A stretch of 64,000 nucleotides of DNA. It comes from Piscicola geometra. Taxonomy: Eukaryota > Annelida > Clitellata > Hirudinida > Piscicolidae. The notes under the pieces were generated by a model. That model made no database searches. It saw only the letters and a list, made by a program, of their open reading frames with translations, and was not told the DNA's origin. Shown here one piece after another: positions 11,623 through 24,879 of this stretch; the first letter of the stretch is position 1, and every line of letters starts with the position of its first letter. The stretch is from positions 9,561,100-9,625,099 of the forward strand of contig OX030957.1 in the NCBI GenBank assembly GCA_943735955.1. The letters are read 5' to 3'. Position numbers and translations under genes: made by a program.

Positions 11623-12051
11623 TTATTTTAGATAATGTTTCCATAGATTGAATTTGTTACATTCAACAGCACAATGAATCAGGCGATATCTTCCAAAGAT
11701 GCAATCTAGTGCATACACTGACAAATCAGCAAGGCTGTCAAGCAAGAGCTTTTCATTAAATTTCTGATGCACTGTATTTCCTCTTGGAAGTTCCCTTTCC
11801 TTCTGCATGTACACGTTGAGCAAGTGTATGTGTGTGGTTGTGTGTGTTTGTTTGTGTGTGTGTGTGTGTGTTTGTGTGGTTGTGTCTGTTTGTCCGTATG
11901 TATGTGTGTCTGTTTGTCCGTGTGTATGTGTGTCTGTTTGTCCATTTGTCTGTGTGTTTGTTCTGTTTTGTATTGTGTTTAAGTATTTACGGATATGCCT
12001 ATTTATCGCAGTACTTATCTGGGTGTGTAAAGGCACACCTCTTGAAAACAA
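11623..12051 (-). CDS. Possible terminal exon of unknown gene
   Basis: On the minus strand the frame ending in TAA at 11623 encodes about 60 residues of convincing globular protein (KERELPRGNTVHQKF, then LADLSVYALDCIFGRYRLIH), downstream of a (CA)n/(CAG)n tract. An acceptor ATGCAG lies at about 11804-11799. The upstream part of the frame (to 12051) is translated microsatellite, so the true coding start is uncertain. I recognise no family. Confidence 0.4.
   Translation of the reverse strand: MFSRGVPLHTQISTAINRHIRKYLNTIQNRTNTQTNGQTDTHTHGQTDTHTYGQTDTTTQTHTHTHKQTHTTTHIHLLNVYMQKERELPRGNTVHQKFNEKLLLDSLADLSVYALDCIFGRYRLIHCAVECNKFNLWKHYLK
11820..11970. repeat. (TG)n / TGTC microsatellite
   Basis: Imperfect GT repeats with interspersed TGTCTGTTTGTCC blocks. 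They give meaningless Cys/Val-rich and Thr/His-rich reading frames on both strands. Confidence 0.9.
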
Positions 12052-12846
12052 ATATTTAATTAAGTGTGATGGAAATAAAAATCAGATTGAAATGACAAAG
12101 ACGTTTTAAATGTTGACATTTGTTTTCCTAATTAATTTTAATAATAATAATAATAATAGTTTTAAAAGTCTTAACTGCCTTTATTGTTACACAATATTAT
12201 ATAAAATAATGTATATTTATGGACATTGTTGAAACACTAATGCATTAAAAACTCCAGCATTAGCGCTTTTCAAATTATATTTATAGAGTAAATTAGAAAG
12301 AGAAAAACAATAGAAGGGATTTCATAATGTACACACTCTTACTCAGACGTACATAAACGTATGAGTATTTGGGAAAATACCTTTTGAAGTATTTACAAAA
12401 TTATAAGTAATAAGTTTCTAAAAGTAAAATTTATATAATGAAAAATATTCAAAATGATGAAAATATGCTGTATATTATACAATTACTACGAGGATATACG
12501 CATTACATACATGTATGGCATAGCTGAGGGGTGCATAAACATATATGCCTTGCATTGCTCGAAGCAGCAAGGTTGAAATAGCATTTGCTTCTTTCAACGA
12601 AAATATTTTACGTCATTTGACGATTCTTCCTTCTTTTATTTACAAACGCTTCATATACAAGAAACCTCTTGAACTTGAAGATAGCTTTGTAGCTAGCAAG
12701 CCTAATCTGCAATATTCACAAAAGGAATGCGTTTCACATACAAAGAAAAAAAAAGCATTTTCAACTTGAAGTAGGCTAAATGTGCCGATAGATGTAACAT
12801 ACTACTTCACGATCAGAGCAAACCACAAGCACACATCGGCAGAGAG
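12052..12846. other. CPEB upstream region
   Basis: AT-rich sequence before the CPEB start codon. It should contain the promoter and 5'UTR, but I see no clear TATA box or upstream exon. A plus-strand open frame at 12545-12769 has no recognisable domain. Confidence 0.4.
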
Positions 12847-15800
12847 ATGGAGGACGTAGCAGCAAAGCACAGCGCCACTGCCGCTCTTCCCAGAGTGCCC
12901 TCCAGCAGCGACTCAACCCTCCCCTCTGAATATTCACTTGAATCGATTTACGAGCCTCCCAAAGAAACCTTCTACAACAAGATAGACAACATTCCTTCCT
13001 CCAGCGACACAGACATCAACTCCATCATGGCGGTTCTCAGCCACCTGGCACTTAGCCAGAACAACCAGCAGTACGCCGACCCTTCCGCCAACGAAGCCAT
13101 CTTCAACAACTGCTTCTCCAACCAGATGCAGCCAGACCTTTTCACGAACTTCGTGCCAGAACACATGAAGAACCTTGCTCAAGCGCCGTACGCCAGTTGG
13201 ACGAACCATAGAGACGAAAGCAAGATGCGATGCTTCCCGCAGTTCTCGCAGGTGCAAAACCACTCTGACCGAGGATTCTTCTGCGACAATCTCAAGATGC
13301 AGGCCTGGAATCCATGGCAAGTGGCGAAGATGAACAACAGAGGCAACAACCTCGCCGTCAACATTCACAACCGATCCATGTCAGCGCAGAGCCTCAACGC
13401 CTCGAACGCAGGCATGCCCAAGACTTCTGAGTACGCTGCTATGAACGGAGGAATGAGTCACAGCCAGGCGAAGCAGCTGAACGACCAACTGCAAAGAGGA
13501 AAGTATGGATCGAGCTATTCCAGCCTCCTCGATACGGTGAGTCTTGTGTGGGTAGATGTCGTTATAATGGGCGGTGATGTTGGCTAGATATGGTGTTAAT
13601 GAGAGGATGTGTTCACTAGATGTTGTGTTAATGGGAAGAAGTGTTGACTAGATTTGGTGTTGAGGGTATTGGTATTGGTGCAGTGTTGCATGTCCTTACT
13701 CATGATCGAAGTATCGAGCTTCAAGCGTTTTGATGGAGAAAATGTTAATTTATTAACGTAAAGAAAAATATATAATCTTTGTCATTTCGAAATTTCTTTC
13801 CGTGAGAATAAATAAATAATATGATGTGCTATTATAAAGTATAGAAATTTGTGATTTAGAATGTTTAATTATACATGTTAAATGATTATGAGATTTCTCA
13901 AGACTTTTATATCAGAATATTGTCTGTAACTTCAGTTACTAGTTTTTCAATAATTCTTATTTAATTGAAATTTTTATCACAATTCTTTTAATACATGAAA
14001 ATCTAAGCTTAGCAAATAAACGCGAAGTGAGAATAAGTTATAGAAACCATATTTATTCGATCGAGTTTATCTATTTTACACAATAGGATAATGGACCTCC
14101 GAGCTCCAATCCTCTAAACCCAAACAACTTTTCACTAATCCAACCACCCTTCCATTTAAAATGTCAGAACGTCGATAGTGAGGCAGCGATGACGAACAAC
14201 AACCAGAACTTCTTGTTGGATTTGTTGAAGAATGCGTCTGCTGCCCCAATGCCTGGTAGGTTGTTGTGGTTGTTGCTGTTGTGTCTAAAGAGTGTTTAAA
14301 AAAAGTTATTTCTAGTGAGTGTTCTAGTGTTTATTAATTCATTTAACAATATATTATTGAGAAAAAAAAATTTTTTTCTTTAAAAAAAACTATTTAAATT
14401 AAACATACTTAGAAGCAATGCATTTTTGGTTTCCCTCTAAGAAAGAAAATAGTTAGAAAAATATTTTGTTAATTCATCAAATAATATACGGCATGAAATA
14501 AATTATCAGAAAAATTAGTAAAGTTAAATATACCTAGATTTAAATTTGGTTCTGGAAAAGTTTGAGTTTATAGAAAATGCTCGGGGATATCTGAGAAGTG
14601 GCGAGTGGTTGAGATATAGTGAAAAAGACTAAAAATGTGTAATATTTAAGGAAATTTTTTTAATAGAAAGTTATTTACACGATTACTATAGTGTTTTAAA
14701 TAAAATTTGTTTCTTTTCTACAAAATCTCAACCACTCATAACTTTTCGGCTTTTCTCAAACTTTCCACTTTTTCCGATACTATAAAATGCATCTTAATGC
14801 ATTTAACTATTGTTCTTTAATTGAAAAAAATGTATTAACTATTAAAAAAAGTTTTTCAATTTAATTTGAATTTTAAATTTAATTGCCATCTTCTTGTCAT
14901 AACGAGAGTCTTAAAAAGTTTTTTAAATATAAATTTTCTCTTTTATTTTCAATTTCAATTTTTATTTGCATGTCCATTTAATTGAAACAGAAAATAAGGA
15001 CTTTTTAAACAATCATCTATTCATTTGTATTTCCCGACACCTGCACATTTTGCTCACGCTACTTTGTAAAATTTTCTAATCCACCACAACAGGCCAGCAG
15101 ACTTCGTCACTGGCTACAGTTCCGGATCTGAGACACTTCTTCAAGGACTACCCCTTCCCCTACATCGACCCCTCCTACTCGGCCCTCACCCTCGTCAAGC
15201 CGGCTTCGCAGCTGGCCTGTCTGGACTCTGGAGAGATCTACTCGAGGAAGGTCTTCGTGGGCGGCTTGCCTCCGGACATCGACGAAGGTGACCCGACGTT
15301 TGATCAGTTTCCTTGTTTCATGTCCCTGCTGTTGCTTTGTTGCTTGTTCCTGCTGTTGCTTTGTTGCTTGTTCCTGCTGTTGCTTTGTTGCTTGTTCCGG
15401 CTTTGTTGCTTTGTTGCTTGTTCCTGCTGTTGCTTTGTTTCTTGTTCCGGCTTTGTTGCTTTGTTGCTTGTTCTGGCTTTGTTGCGGTTATAGCTACTTC
15501 CCATGCTGTTTTTGGCTGGTGATGCAGCTGCTTTCGTCGTTTTTCTTTTATTGCGATGTTTTTGCTCACATAAATCTGATGATATTTTATGTGTGCAATA
15601 GTTAGCTATGAACACCAATATCTTAGCATAAGAGGAATGTCTTGCGCTGCTTGGTGGCTTGGAATGCTTCAAATTATTTGACTTTTGTTTGCTTCGTAAA
15701 GGGCGTTAGACAAATAATTAGTGATTGATTGACTGAATAATTTTATTTTGATTTCTTCTTGTTATTTTCTATCTGTTCATCAAACTTGTTTCTATTTATT

Positions 15801-18800
15801 CCCATTTACGAGTCTTCAATGCATTATCTCTCGAACCATTTCCATTAGAGTTTATTTAGTACTATAATCATAAGCTGATTATGTAAAAGAAAATGATAAA
15901 ACTTTAATTCATTAACAATTTTCAACACGCTTTCAGGCTAACATAATGAAAAATAGTGCTAGTAGGAAATATAGAAAACTTGTGTGCTATTCTTTTACAA
16001 AAACCTCCCTCAGGACACTATTGAAATAGTTCGTTAGAGTGAGGAATTATAGAAACGGCAAAATTGTATTTTTTGAAGCTATAAATTCTTTGGGAATCTT
16101 GTGTTTTCGGTTTATTACCAGTTTTTGCGTTCCGTAGACCTGGGTTGTTTTCAGTGTGTTTAGCTTCAAGTTATCTATTTCAAAAATTTGGAAATTTTTC
16201 TACATAACGATGTTGAAAAAACTCAAGTACTAAGATAAAAAAAGTATTCCAAATGAGTATCAAAAAACTGTAAGTTATTATTTTATAAAAATCAACACTG
16301 TCCGTCTAGCTCTAAGTCTCAGTGATGGGGAAGTATGAACAATATTTGATGGAATAACTGAGGTTTCAGAAAAGCATTGGTGGTACCACATGTGTCGATA
16401 CTGAAGTGAGAGATGGAGTTAATTTCAAAGCGTTACTTCATATATGTAATGCAAGGTAGAACCCTAGGTCAAAATATGCCTTATTTGGTTTTTCCTACTT
16501 CCAGACTTACGTGAACTGCATACTGAAATTAGTGAATTGGTTTGTGGAACTTGGTGTGATGTTTGGTTCAGTTATCATTAAAAAAATATTTTTATAAAGA
16601 AGACAATTATGAAATGCAAGAACGAAAGAACAAAAAATTATTTTTAGAAACCGTGGAAAAGAAACATTTTATACAGCAGTTACAACATTTGTGCCTAAAA
16701 AGCGATTAAAATAGTCCAGAAATATGATGCTGAAAAATCAATTTTAAGTTTATTTCATTGAAAATATGATTTAATGTATTATTTCATTCATTTACTATTT
16801 CTGAATTGTATGTTTCCATTATCATCATCATTTCCTTTATCCTCATCATCATTATCATTTCCATCATCATTATCATTTCCATCATCATTATCATTTCCAT
16901 CATCATTATCATTTCCATCATCATTATCATTTCCATCATCATTATCATTTCCATCATCATTATCATTTCCATCATCATTATCATTTCCATCATCATTATC
17001 ATTTCCATCATCATTATCATTTCCATCATCATTTCCATCATCATTATCATTTCCATCATCATTATCATTTCCATCATCATTATCATTTCCATCATCATTT
17101 CCATCATCATTTCCATCATCATTATCATTTCCATCATCATTATCATTTCCATCATCATTTCCATCATCATTTCCATCATCATTATCATTTCCATCATCAT
17201 TATCATTTCCATCATCATTATCATTTCCATCATCATTATCATTTCCATCATCATTATCATTTCCATCATCATTATCATTTCCATCATCATTTCCATCATC
17301 ATTTCCATCATCATTATCATTTCCATCATCATTATCATTTCCATCATCATTTCCATCATCATTTCCATCATCATTATCATTTCCATCATCATTATCATTT
17401 CCATCATCATTATCATTTCCATCATCATTATCATTTCCATCATCATTATCATTTCCATCATCATTATCATTTCCATCATCATTATCATTTCCATCATCAT
17501 TATCATTTCCATCATCATTATCATTTCCATCATCATTATCATTTCCATCATCATTATCATTTCCATCATCATTATCAGTTCCATCATCATTATCATTTCC
17601 ATCATCATTATCATTTCCATCATCATTATCAGTTCCATCATCATTATCATTTCCATCATCATTATCATTTCCATCATCATTTCCATCATCATCATCATTT
17701 CCATCATCATTATCATTTCCATCATCATTATCATTTCCATCATCATTATCATTTCCATCATCATTATCATTTCCATCATCATTATCATTTCCATCATCAT
17801 TATCATTTCCATCATCATTATCATTTCCATCATCATTATCATTTCCATCATCATTATCATTTCCATCATCATTATCATTTCCATCATCATTATCATTTCC
17901 ATCATCATTATCATTTCCATCATCATTATCATTTCCATCATCATTATCATTTCCATCATCATTATCATTTCCATCATCATTATCATTTCCATCATCATTA
18001 TCATTTCCATCATCATTATCATTTCCATCATCATTATCATTTCCATCATCATTATCATTTCCATCATCATTATCAGTTCCATCATCATTATCATTTCCAT
18101 CATTATTATAATTTTTCTCATCGTCATCATCATCAGCACTACATTCGAGGAGCCTAATGATCACTGCCACTGATTCCTTTTAGGCACCATTACTTACGCG
18201 TCAGCATCATTCATTCAGAATTCATCGAGTTCGCTCTTCAGCAATTTAATCAATAACTAGTAATCCGAAGCATTTACACGAGATTATTCCAAATAAGCAT
18301 ATACTATATATATATATTCAAAGTTTTATTTGAAAAATAAGGTGGTCAAAAGGTAGAAACTAATTCATTCACAAACAAGTCATTTTTCTGCAAGATAACG
18401 CCTAGCAATAAAGTGGAACTACCCTTTTAAAAGCTGAATTTTCCAACACACATAAATTGTTCCATAGTTAAGGTATTTATAAAAAATTCCGATTGGAATG
18501 TTTAATTATTCAAGGAGAAAAAAAGGATTAAAAACTTTAATAAGTTTTATTTAGCAAATTAATTCTTTTTTAGTATACAAAATCCGGAGGCTTAATAAAG
18601 TCTTTTTTTGAAGACTTAAACCTTTTCGACAAGTTTTTGCTAATTTAAATTTATTAAATTATTTTTTTAAATATATTTCAAATTTCACCTATTTATTCAT
18701 CTACACTAATTTATTTTAATCTCAGTTTTCATTCTTCATTTTTATATTGTTATCAATCTATTTACTTCACAATTATAACTTTATCTACCGATCTACTCAT

Positions 18801-21800
18801 TCGTTCACCTCCCAACTGATCCTTCCTTCACAGAGGAGATCCTGTCTTCCTTCCACAAGTTCGGCTCAGTGATTGTCGACTGGCCGCACAAGGCAGAGAG
18901 CAAGTCATACTTTCCTCCAAAAGGTCTTTTACTTGCCCCCTTGACTATGTAGACTATAGTGCCTTAATAGTCTCAAATCTCATAATAAGAACTTTATTTT
19001 TTGAACGAATCTGCGTTTACGGGGTTTTATTTATTTATATTGATTTATAAGTGATCTGCTCAGGCTTGAGGTTTGAATGTTAGTCCACCGAAAAGATTCT
19101 TAAGGATAGAAAAAGTTATTGAAACTAAAAAGCTCAAAAGTATGCAATAATGATAAGAAATTTGAGATTCAATAAGTGTAGTGGATTAGAATAACTGAGT
19201 CTGTTGTGTTTTTAATAATCGGAATATGGAACTTGAATCATTAACAAATAATTTTATAAAAGCTTTAAAAAATTATATTATCTTACTTGCCGTGGAATAT
19301 ACATTATTTTTAATGCTCAAAAATGAATAGAGCTTTACTGGACTTTTTCAAAACTCTCTTAATAACACAAGATGCATGTAACGAATATTCATTCAGTATG
19401 TTAAGTCTTAATACCTATACAAAATTTAATAGAACAAGATTTTATGGCATTTTATTGGAAATTCTTTAAAAAACTCGATTATTAATTCATCGGCCATACC
19501 GGGAGCAGGTGCTGAAGGCCATAATTCAGGCCGCTTGAGACGAATACTCTATCCTGCAGCTATAAAGCCAAATTCCATTCCATTAAAATATCCATATACC
19601 TTCTTACGTATGCTTTTATAGTGATAGATTTGAATTAAGTGTATAGTTATAAAAGTATTTTATTCGAATAAGTGTTTTTATATATTCAATTTGAATGAAA
19701 AAACGGTTTTCAAAGAAAAAGTATTAAACATCTATTTCAATTATGACTTTATAACATGAAAAATTTTCACAATTTAAAATATAATTTCTTGAAGATTTTA
19801 AAATCTAAGGCAATCCCTTTTGCAATAAGTGACTTTTTCAAATTGTTGAGGAATAAATTATTTTGAGTTTTTATGATTTAAATCTTCGTTATTTAACAGC
19901 CACTCCTTTTTTAACAATTTAAAAGAAGATGTTAAAATATAAATTGTACATAAAATTATAAAATCAAACAAGCATTGAAAAGTGTTTTTATATAAATTGA
20001 GATAAGATTTTAATTTACAAAGTTCCACTGTAAAACATTCAATCATTTAAAATTTATAACTTTAAATTTTTAGTTATTATTTAATTTTAATACCAGTTGA
20101 TTTGAAAATTTAAATTGTTATAATAACAATAAAGACATACAAATAATAAAATAAAGTTTACATTATTATATTTTAAATTATTTTAAGATGTAACAGCTTT
20201 TTTAAACTGTAGAATTTAAGCGAATCAATTATCAGTAAGAAAACTTTTCAATAAAGTTTTTAACAAAATAAAAAACTAATATGTTATTTTATAGCAGGTT
20301 AAGTGACGAAAATCTAATCTTTCTATTAGGCAAAAATCTATCGAATTTGACTTGAAGATTAGCAAAAACTTAAGTTTTGAAAAATCTTTGGAATTTTAAT
20401 AATATCTCAACAACTTAACACGTTCTAACACATCATATGGTTTCAATAATTCGGATTTATTTTTCACCCTTCCAAACCAAAAATTTCCATAAATATAATA
20501 GTTAACATCGTTTTAAAATGTTTTCTGAGTGCTTTATTCTGCTTAGAAATGTTAAAATAAATAAATTGTATTTTAAATATATTTTTATAAGTCAAAAAGA
20601 GTGTATGCTTCAATGAAGCATTGCTTCATAAATATCCTTTGAAATTTTCAAAGAATTCCACGATCCTTATGGTGCCAACAAATTCGTTAAAAAAAAAAAA
20701 AAACTTTCTAGGAATTTTGTTATTTTTAGAAATAAGGAAGTTGTGTGGACGTGATAGCTTTCAACATATGCTCCTCTGAAAGGTCAACACAAACATAAAT
20801 TATTAGGAAAATGTAAACTCTTAACTAAGGAAAAATATTTTCATTTGTAAATAGTATTAATTAATTATTTATTCAACAAGTTCCATTTATTTGAAAAAAC
20901 TAAAATAAAAGAGTTTATTAAACTGAACTAAAATTTAAAAACAACATTAAAATGAAGATAAAAAGGAATATTTCTGTTTCAAATTGTTTTAAATTTGCTT
21001 TCACCTTTTGGTAGTGAATGATCGTTCCAACCTCCGATAAAGCAATTTCAGCTTATTGATACATTGGTAGCAATAAATAAAAGATTTCAAATGTGTTTAT
21101 TTCCAATCAATGATAGATTGAAGCATAGTTCTTTCAATAAATCGAAATTGAAAATGTAAATGAGTTTTTTTGAATCATAAACAGGATACCATTTTGTGAA
21201 AAAAATTGATTTATCATCTTTAACTATTTCACCTTCACTCTACTATTCACCAGCCATCTTCGTCGCTCTTCTCCCCACCAGGATACTGTTTCTTGCTCTT
21301 CGACGACGAAAAGTCGGTCCAAGACTTGGTGAGAGTGTGCATGGTGGAGAATTCCAAACTCTACTGGCACGTCTCAAGTCCCACCATGAAGGACAAGGCG
21401 GTGAGAACTGCAATGTTCATATGCCAATTTATCTCTTTTTAAAAATTAATTTTTATATCCCAATTAATCTTCTTTTTACATGATAATTAAGTTAGTTCGG
21501 CTTTTCAAAGTAAAAGACCACTGAGCCAGTAAATAGAAGAAAGTCCGAAAAATTAAATGACCCCAAATGTAATTTTTGGGCGATTATTATATGGGCTGGA
21601 AAACTATGGTTTTAATCTTCCAGCTTCTGGATCAGTAGTAGAATTTTTAAAAATACTTTTAAAAAAATTTCAAGTTAACGGAAACTATTCTAAATAAAAC
21701 AACGTAATTTTTGACATAAGGCCGGGCTTTGTTTTAGACTATTCTTAATTATTCACAAAAAATTTCTTCACTAGAGGTTATATAATACAGAATTGTAATA

Positions 21801-22966
21801 TTCTTATAAGATACAAAGTTATACCGTTGAAAAACTACCGAGGATGGCAAAAAAACCTTCATGATTATATATCTGGCTCTGAACATGGCCGTCAATGGCT
21901 AGTAAAGTTTAAGTTTAACTATTGCTACTCTTTATAAAAAACTTAAGAGACATGAGTCTATGAAATTTGAAACTATGAAATCAGCTATTTCTAGAAAGCG
22001 TTGAAACGAAAAAAATGTTTACTGCACCAATAAGTTACACAAATCTAAAACTTTGCAAAAAATAGTAATTAAAACACATTCAATGAATATAATACTCTTG
22101 AACTTATTATAAACGGCATTTCTTTAGGTGCAAATTCGTCCATGGAAGCTCTCTGACTGTGACTTCGTACTGGATGGCGCTCAACCACTGGACCCCAGGA
22201 AGACCGTTTTTGTTGGAGGTGTTCCAAGACCCATGAGAGCGGGTGGGTGTCTCGTATAACTTTTCTAATTTATATTAATTTTTTAGTTTATTTCCCGTTT
22301 TAATAAATTTATTGGAAAATCTTTTTTATTCTTAGTATTTATTTTTTTAGAATTTTTAAAAAACAAATTAATTGAGAAATCTTCGTAATATTGAAAAATC
22401 ACAATATTTCTCGTTCAGTGGAGTTAGCTATGGTGATGTCTCGGATGTACGGGCCGGTATGCTACGCAGGCATCGACACTGACCCTGACCTCAAGTACCC
22501 GAAGGGAGCTGGCAGAGTCACCTTCTCGACACAGCAGAGTTTTCTGTCGGCCATCAACTCCAGATTCGTGCAGTTGCAGCATGGAGACATCGATAAGAGG
22601 GTGGGTATGGTGGGCTGGTGATTGAGGGATTTGGTTTAGAAAAATAGTTATGGAAAAAAAACTCTAATTTATCATGGTGAAATTACACGATTTTTTTTGA
22701 GAACTTAGAAAATAGCGCACATTAATGGCATCATGTAGGTCGAAGTGAAGCCATACGTGCTGGAGGACCAGATCTGCGACGAGTGCCAGGGTCTAAGGAG
22801 TGGAGGCAAGCATGCTCCCTTCTTCTGCGCCAACGTCGTTTGTCTGCAGTACTACTGCGACCAGTGCTGGGCCATTGTGCATTCGACGCCGGGCAGAGAG
22901 TTCCACAAGCCGCTAGTGAAGGATGGGGCTGACAGGCCTAGAACCATGCCTTTTCGAATGTGCTAA
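12847..22966 (+). CDS. Cytoplasmic polyadenylation element-binding protein (CPEB2/3/4, Orb2 type)
   Basis: Eight exons: 12847-13536, 14087-14255, 15093-15287, 18834-18923, 21282-21400, 22128-22242, 22419-22600, 22739-22966. They join to 595 codons with all phases consistent. The product binds U-rich elements in mRNA 3'UTRs and controls poly(A) length and translation in the cytoplasm. The first 330 residues or so are low-complexity (Ser/Asn/Gln) without a strong poly-Gln tract. RRM1 starts at about residue 339 (KVFVGGLPPDIDE) and continues to WPHKAESKSYFPPKG. RRM2 starts at about 446 (KTVFVGGVPRP). The ZZ-type zinc-binding C-terminus (from about 521) has CDEC, FFCANVVC and YYCDQCW, ending RPRTMPFRMC. 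These sequences match the CPEB2-4/Orb2 branch rather than CPEB1. ATG 12847 is the first in-frame Met of exon 1, but an alternative upstream exon cannot be excluded. Confidence 0.95.
15325..15495. repeat. 24-bp minisatellite, CPEB intron 3
   Basis: Tandem copies of TGCTGTTGCTTTGTTGCTTGTTCC-like units, some with CCGGCTTTGT replacing part of the unit. It starts only about 40 bp after the exon 3 donor. Confidence 0.85.
16846..18108. repeat. 18-bp minisatellite, CPEB intron 3
   Basis: About 70 units of TTTCCATCATCATTATCA, with shorter 12-bp units (TTTCCATCATCA) placed singly or in pairs in the left half and a few TTATCAGTTCC variants. All six frames are open through it because the units are multiples of three without stops. 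The long frames here are therefore artefacts and not genes. The strand is strongly pyrimidine-biased. Confidence 0.97.
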
Positions 22967-23370
22967 TTTAGATAATAGTTTTGTTAGTTTCCTTAGTAGC
23001 CGATTAGTTGATATTAGTTTTCAACTTATTTTAATTCTCGACTTTTGATTTAGTCTAGACTTGTCTGTCACACTTTTTTACATCTAAGCATTTTCATGTT
23101 TTCGATAAAGTTACACGAGTTGATTGGGTTAACAGAGTGATTGAATTCAATTTTCCACGAGTAGAGAAGATTTTTAAACCTATTTTCTTGTTAGATGTTA
23201 CAGAAATTTTACCTTTCTCGGTTCAGTCATAGTTACCTCATTATTTTGCTGAGTTTATCGATTTTAAACTTGCTTTCTTATCGATATTTTTCTTTTAGAA
23301 ATTATAGTTTCAACGTTTGTTTTTTAAATTCAGCATGATATAAATGCTAGTCTTACCTAAATAAAGTTTA
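22967..23370 (+). promoter_or_regulatory. CPEB 3'UTR with poly(A) signal
   Basis: After the TAA the sequence is T-rich and contains a TTTTAAT element at about 23029, a form of the cytoplasmic polyadenylation element. A canonical AATAAA lies at 23360-23365. A self-binding loop is possible for CPEB family members but is an inference here. Confidence 0.5.
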
Positions 23371-24879
23371 TTTTTGTGAAACCATTCTCTCCACATAGAT
23401 TTTCTTCTCTTCATATTTAATGTCATATCATTCATTTCAAAGAAGCTTTCAATATATGTTTCACCGGTTCAAAAACCAGGGACGAAGCATGAATAGCACC
23501 AGTACCACGTCCCATCTACCCACACAGAAAGTTTGATATTTATATCACACTTTACTTACTTACTCCTTGCATACTTTCTCTAGTTTAACTTTCGAGTTTG
23601 CTTTTAAACACTTCTTTTTGTCCTCGACAGTCAAACGGCTTAACATATTGTGAAAGGCGACATCTTCGTCATCATTTTTCTACATACCCATCAATCAAAA
23701 ACGGCGATTTATAAACTTTATCTATCATAAGTATTCATTTTAGAGTGTGTTTTTTCCTTTACTTTGTTGAATGATTGTTAGCTAGGAAAATTGATTTTGA
23801 TTTTAGACCGTGTTTTCACCCGTATTATATCATGTCTCGTTTGTTTATACTGCATTTTAATCATAATCTCTTACTCGTTTTTTTCATTGGTAATTAATGA
23901 GATTCAAATTTTACTTTTTTCATTAGCTTTTTGGTTAAATAATTTTCACAAAAATCTATTTATGCTTCAATTTAACAGCAATATTTTCTCCTGTAATACA
24001 ACATTTTGTATTTCTTGTTTCTTATAATTTCATTGCTTAGCTTTTGAACATCTTATTTTTGATAATCATCTTAAAATGGAACAGAATTAAATTACTAAAG
24101 TCTGCTCAAGCCAGATGATTGATAAATGAGACCAGAAATTTCAATATAACAATAACTACTTTGCATAAATTGATTCATGTTCGATATACACTTTTCCCAA
24201 TGCATTTTTTTCATATTTTCGCAGTTAACTTTTCAGCGTTTTTTTTAACTTTTTATAGTATTTTCTTATTTAAAGTTGTTTGTTCATCTTAAATAGATTC
24301 TGTGATTTAGTAGATAGATTTTTGATATCAAAAGAATTTTGTCTTTTTAGATATTTTCATAATCAAAGTTGGTATTGTAAATCTATTTTTGCAGAATATT
24401 TTAGCTTTTGATCGTGTATAGTTTTGTATCCTTACGCATAATTTTTGAAGTTAATGTTTTACATAATTAACTTGCTTGTATCAAAAGCAACAAAACGCTC
24501 TTTTTAACCCGAGCTTTTAACCATCTTTTATTATTTTCTTAATAAATTCACTTTTCCTATAAAAATAAATTTTGCATTTTATAAAACTTCGGCTTTTGTG
24601 CTTTTTGTAATCAAATTCGATTCTAATAGTTGATGCTAGGTTATTTATTTTGGATTTTTGACATTAAATTTTCAATCTTCATTTTTCCTCTATTTTATCT
24701 ACTAAACTTCTAATAAAACGTTTTCTATTATTTTAAAGATATTTATTGCGAGATTTCCCAGTGGAAAAAATATTGGTATTTCAATAGGGCTATGGGATCC
24801 TAAAAATCGTCTACTGCCTCAGAAATAACCGTAAAAAGAGATTTTGTGAAGTTGAAATAGTGAAAAAATTCTCCAGAGA
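23371..24879. other. Intergenic, AT-rich
   Basis: No coding or repeat signal that I can support. Short open frames such as 23791-24027 are hydrophobic AT-rich translation without a domain. Confidence 0.5.

Noticed and set aside
16774..18173. Very long open frames (about 450 residues) on both strands
   Set aside because: They are translations of the 18-bp minisatellite, open in all frames because the unit has no stop codon.
23791..24027. Small hydrophobic protein gene downstream of CPEB
   Set aside because: The Phe/Ile/Leu-rich frame is what T-rich DNA gives by chance. There is no start context, splice site or domain to support it.
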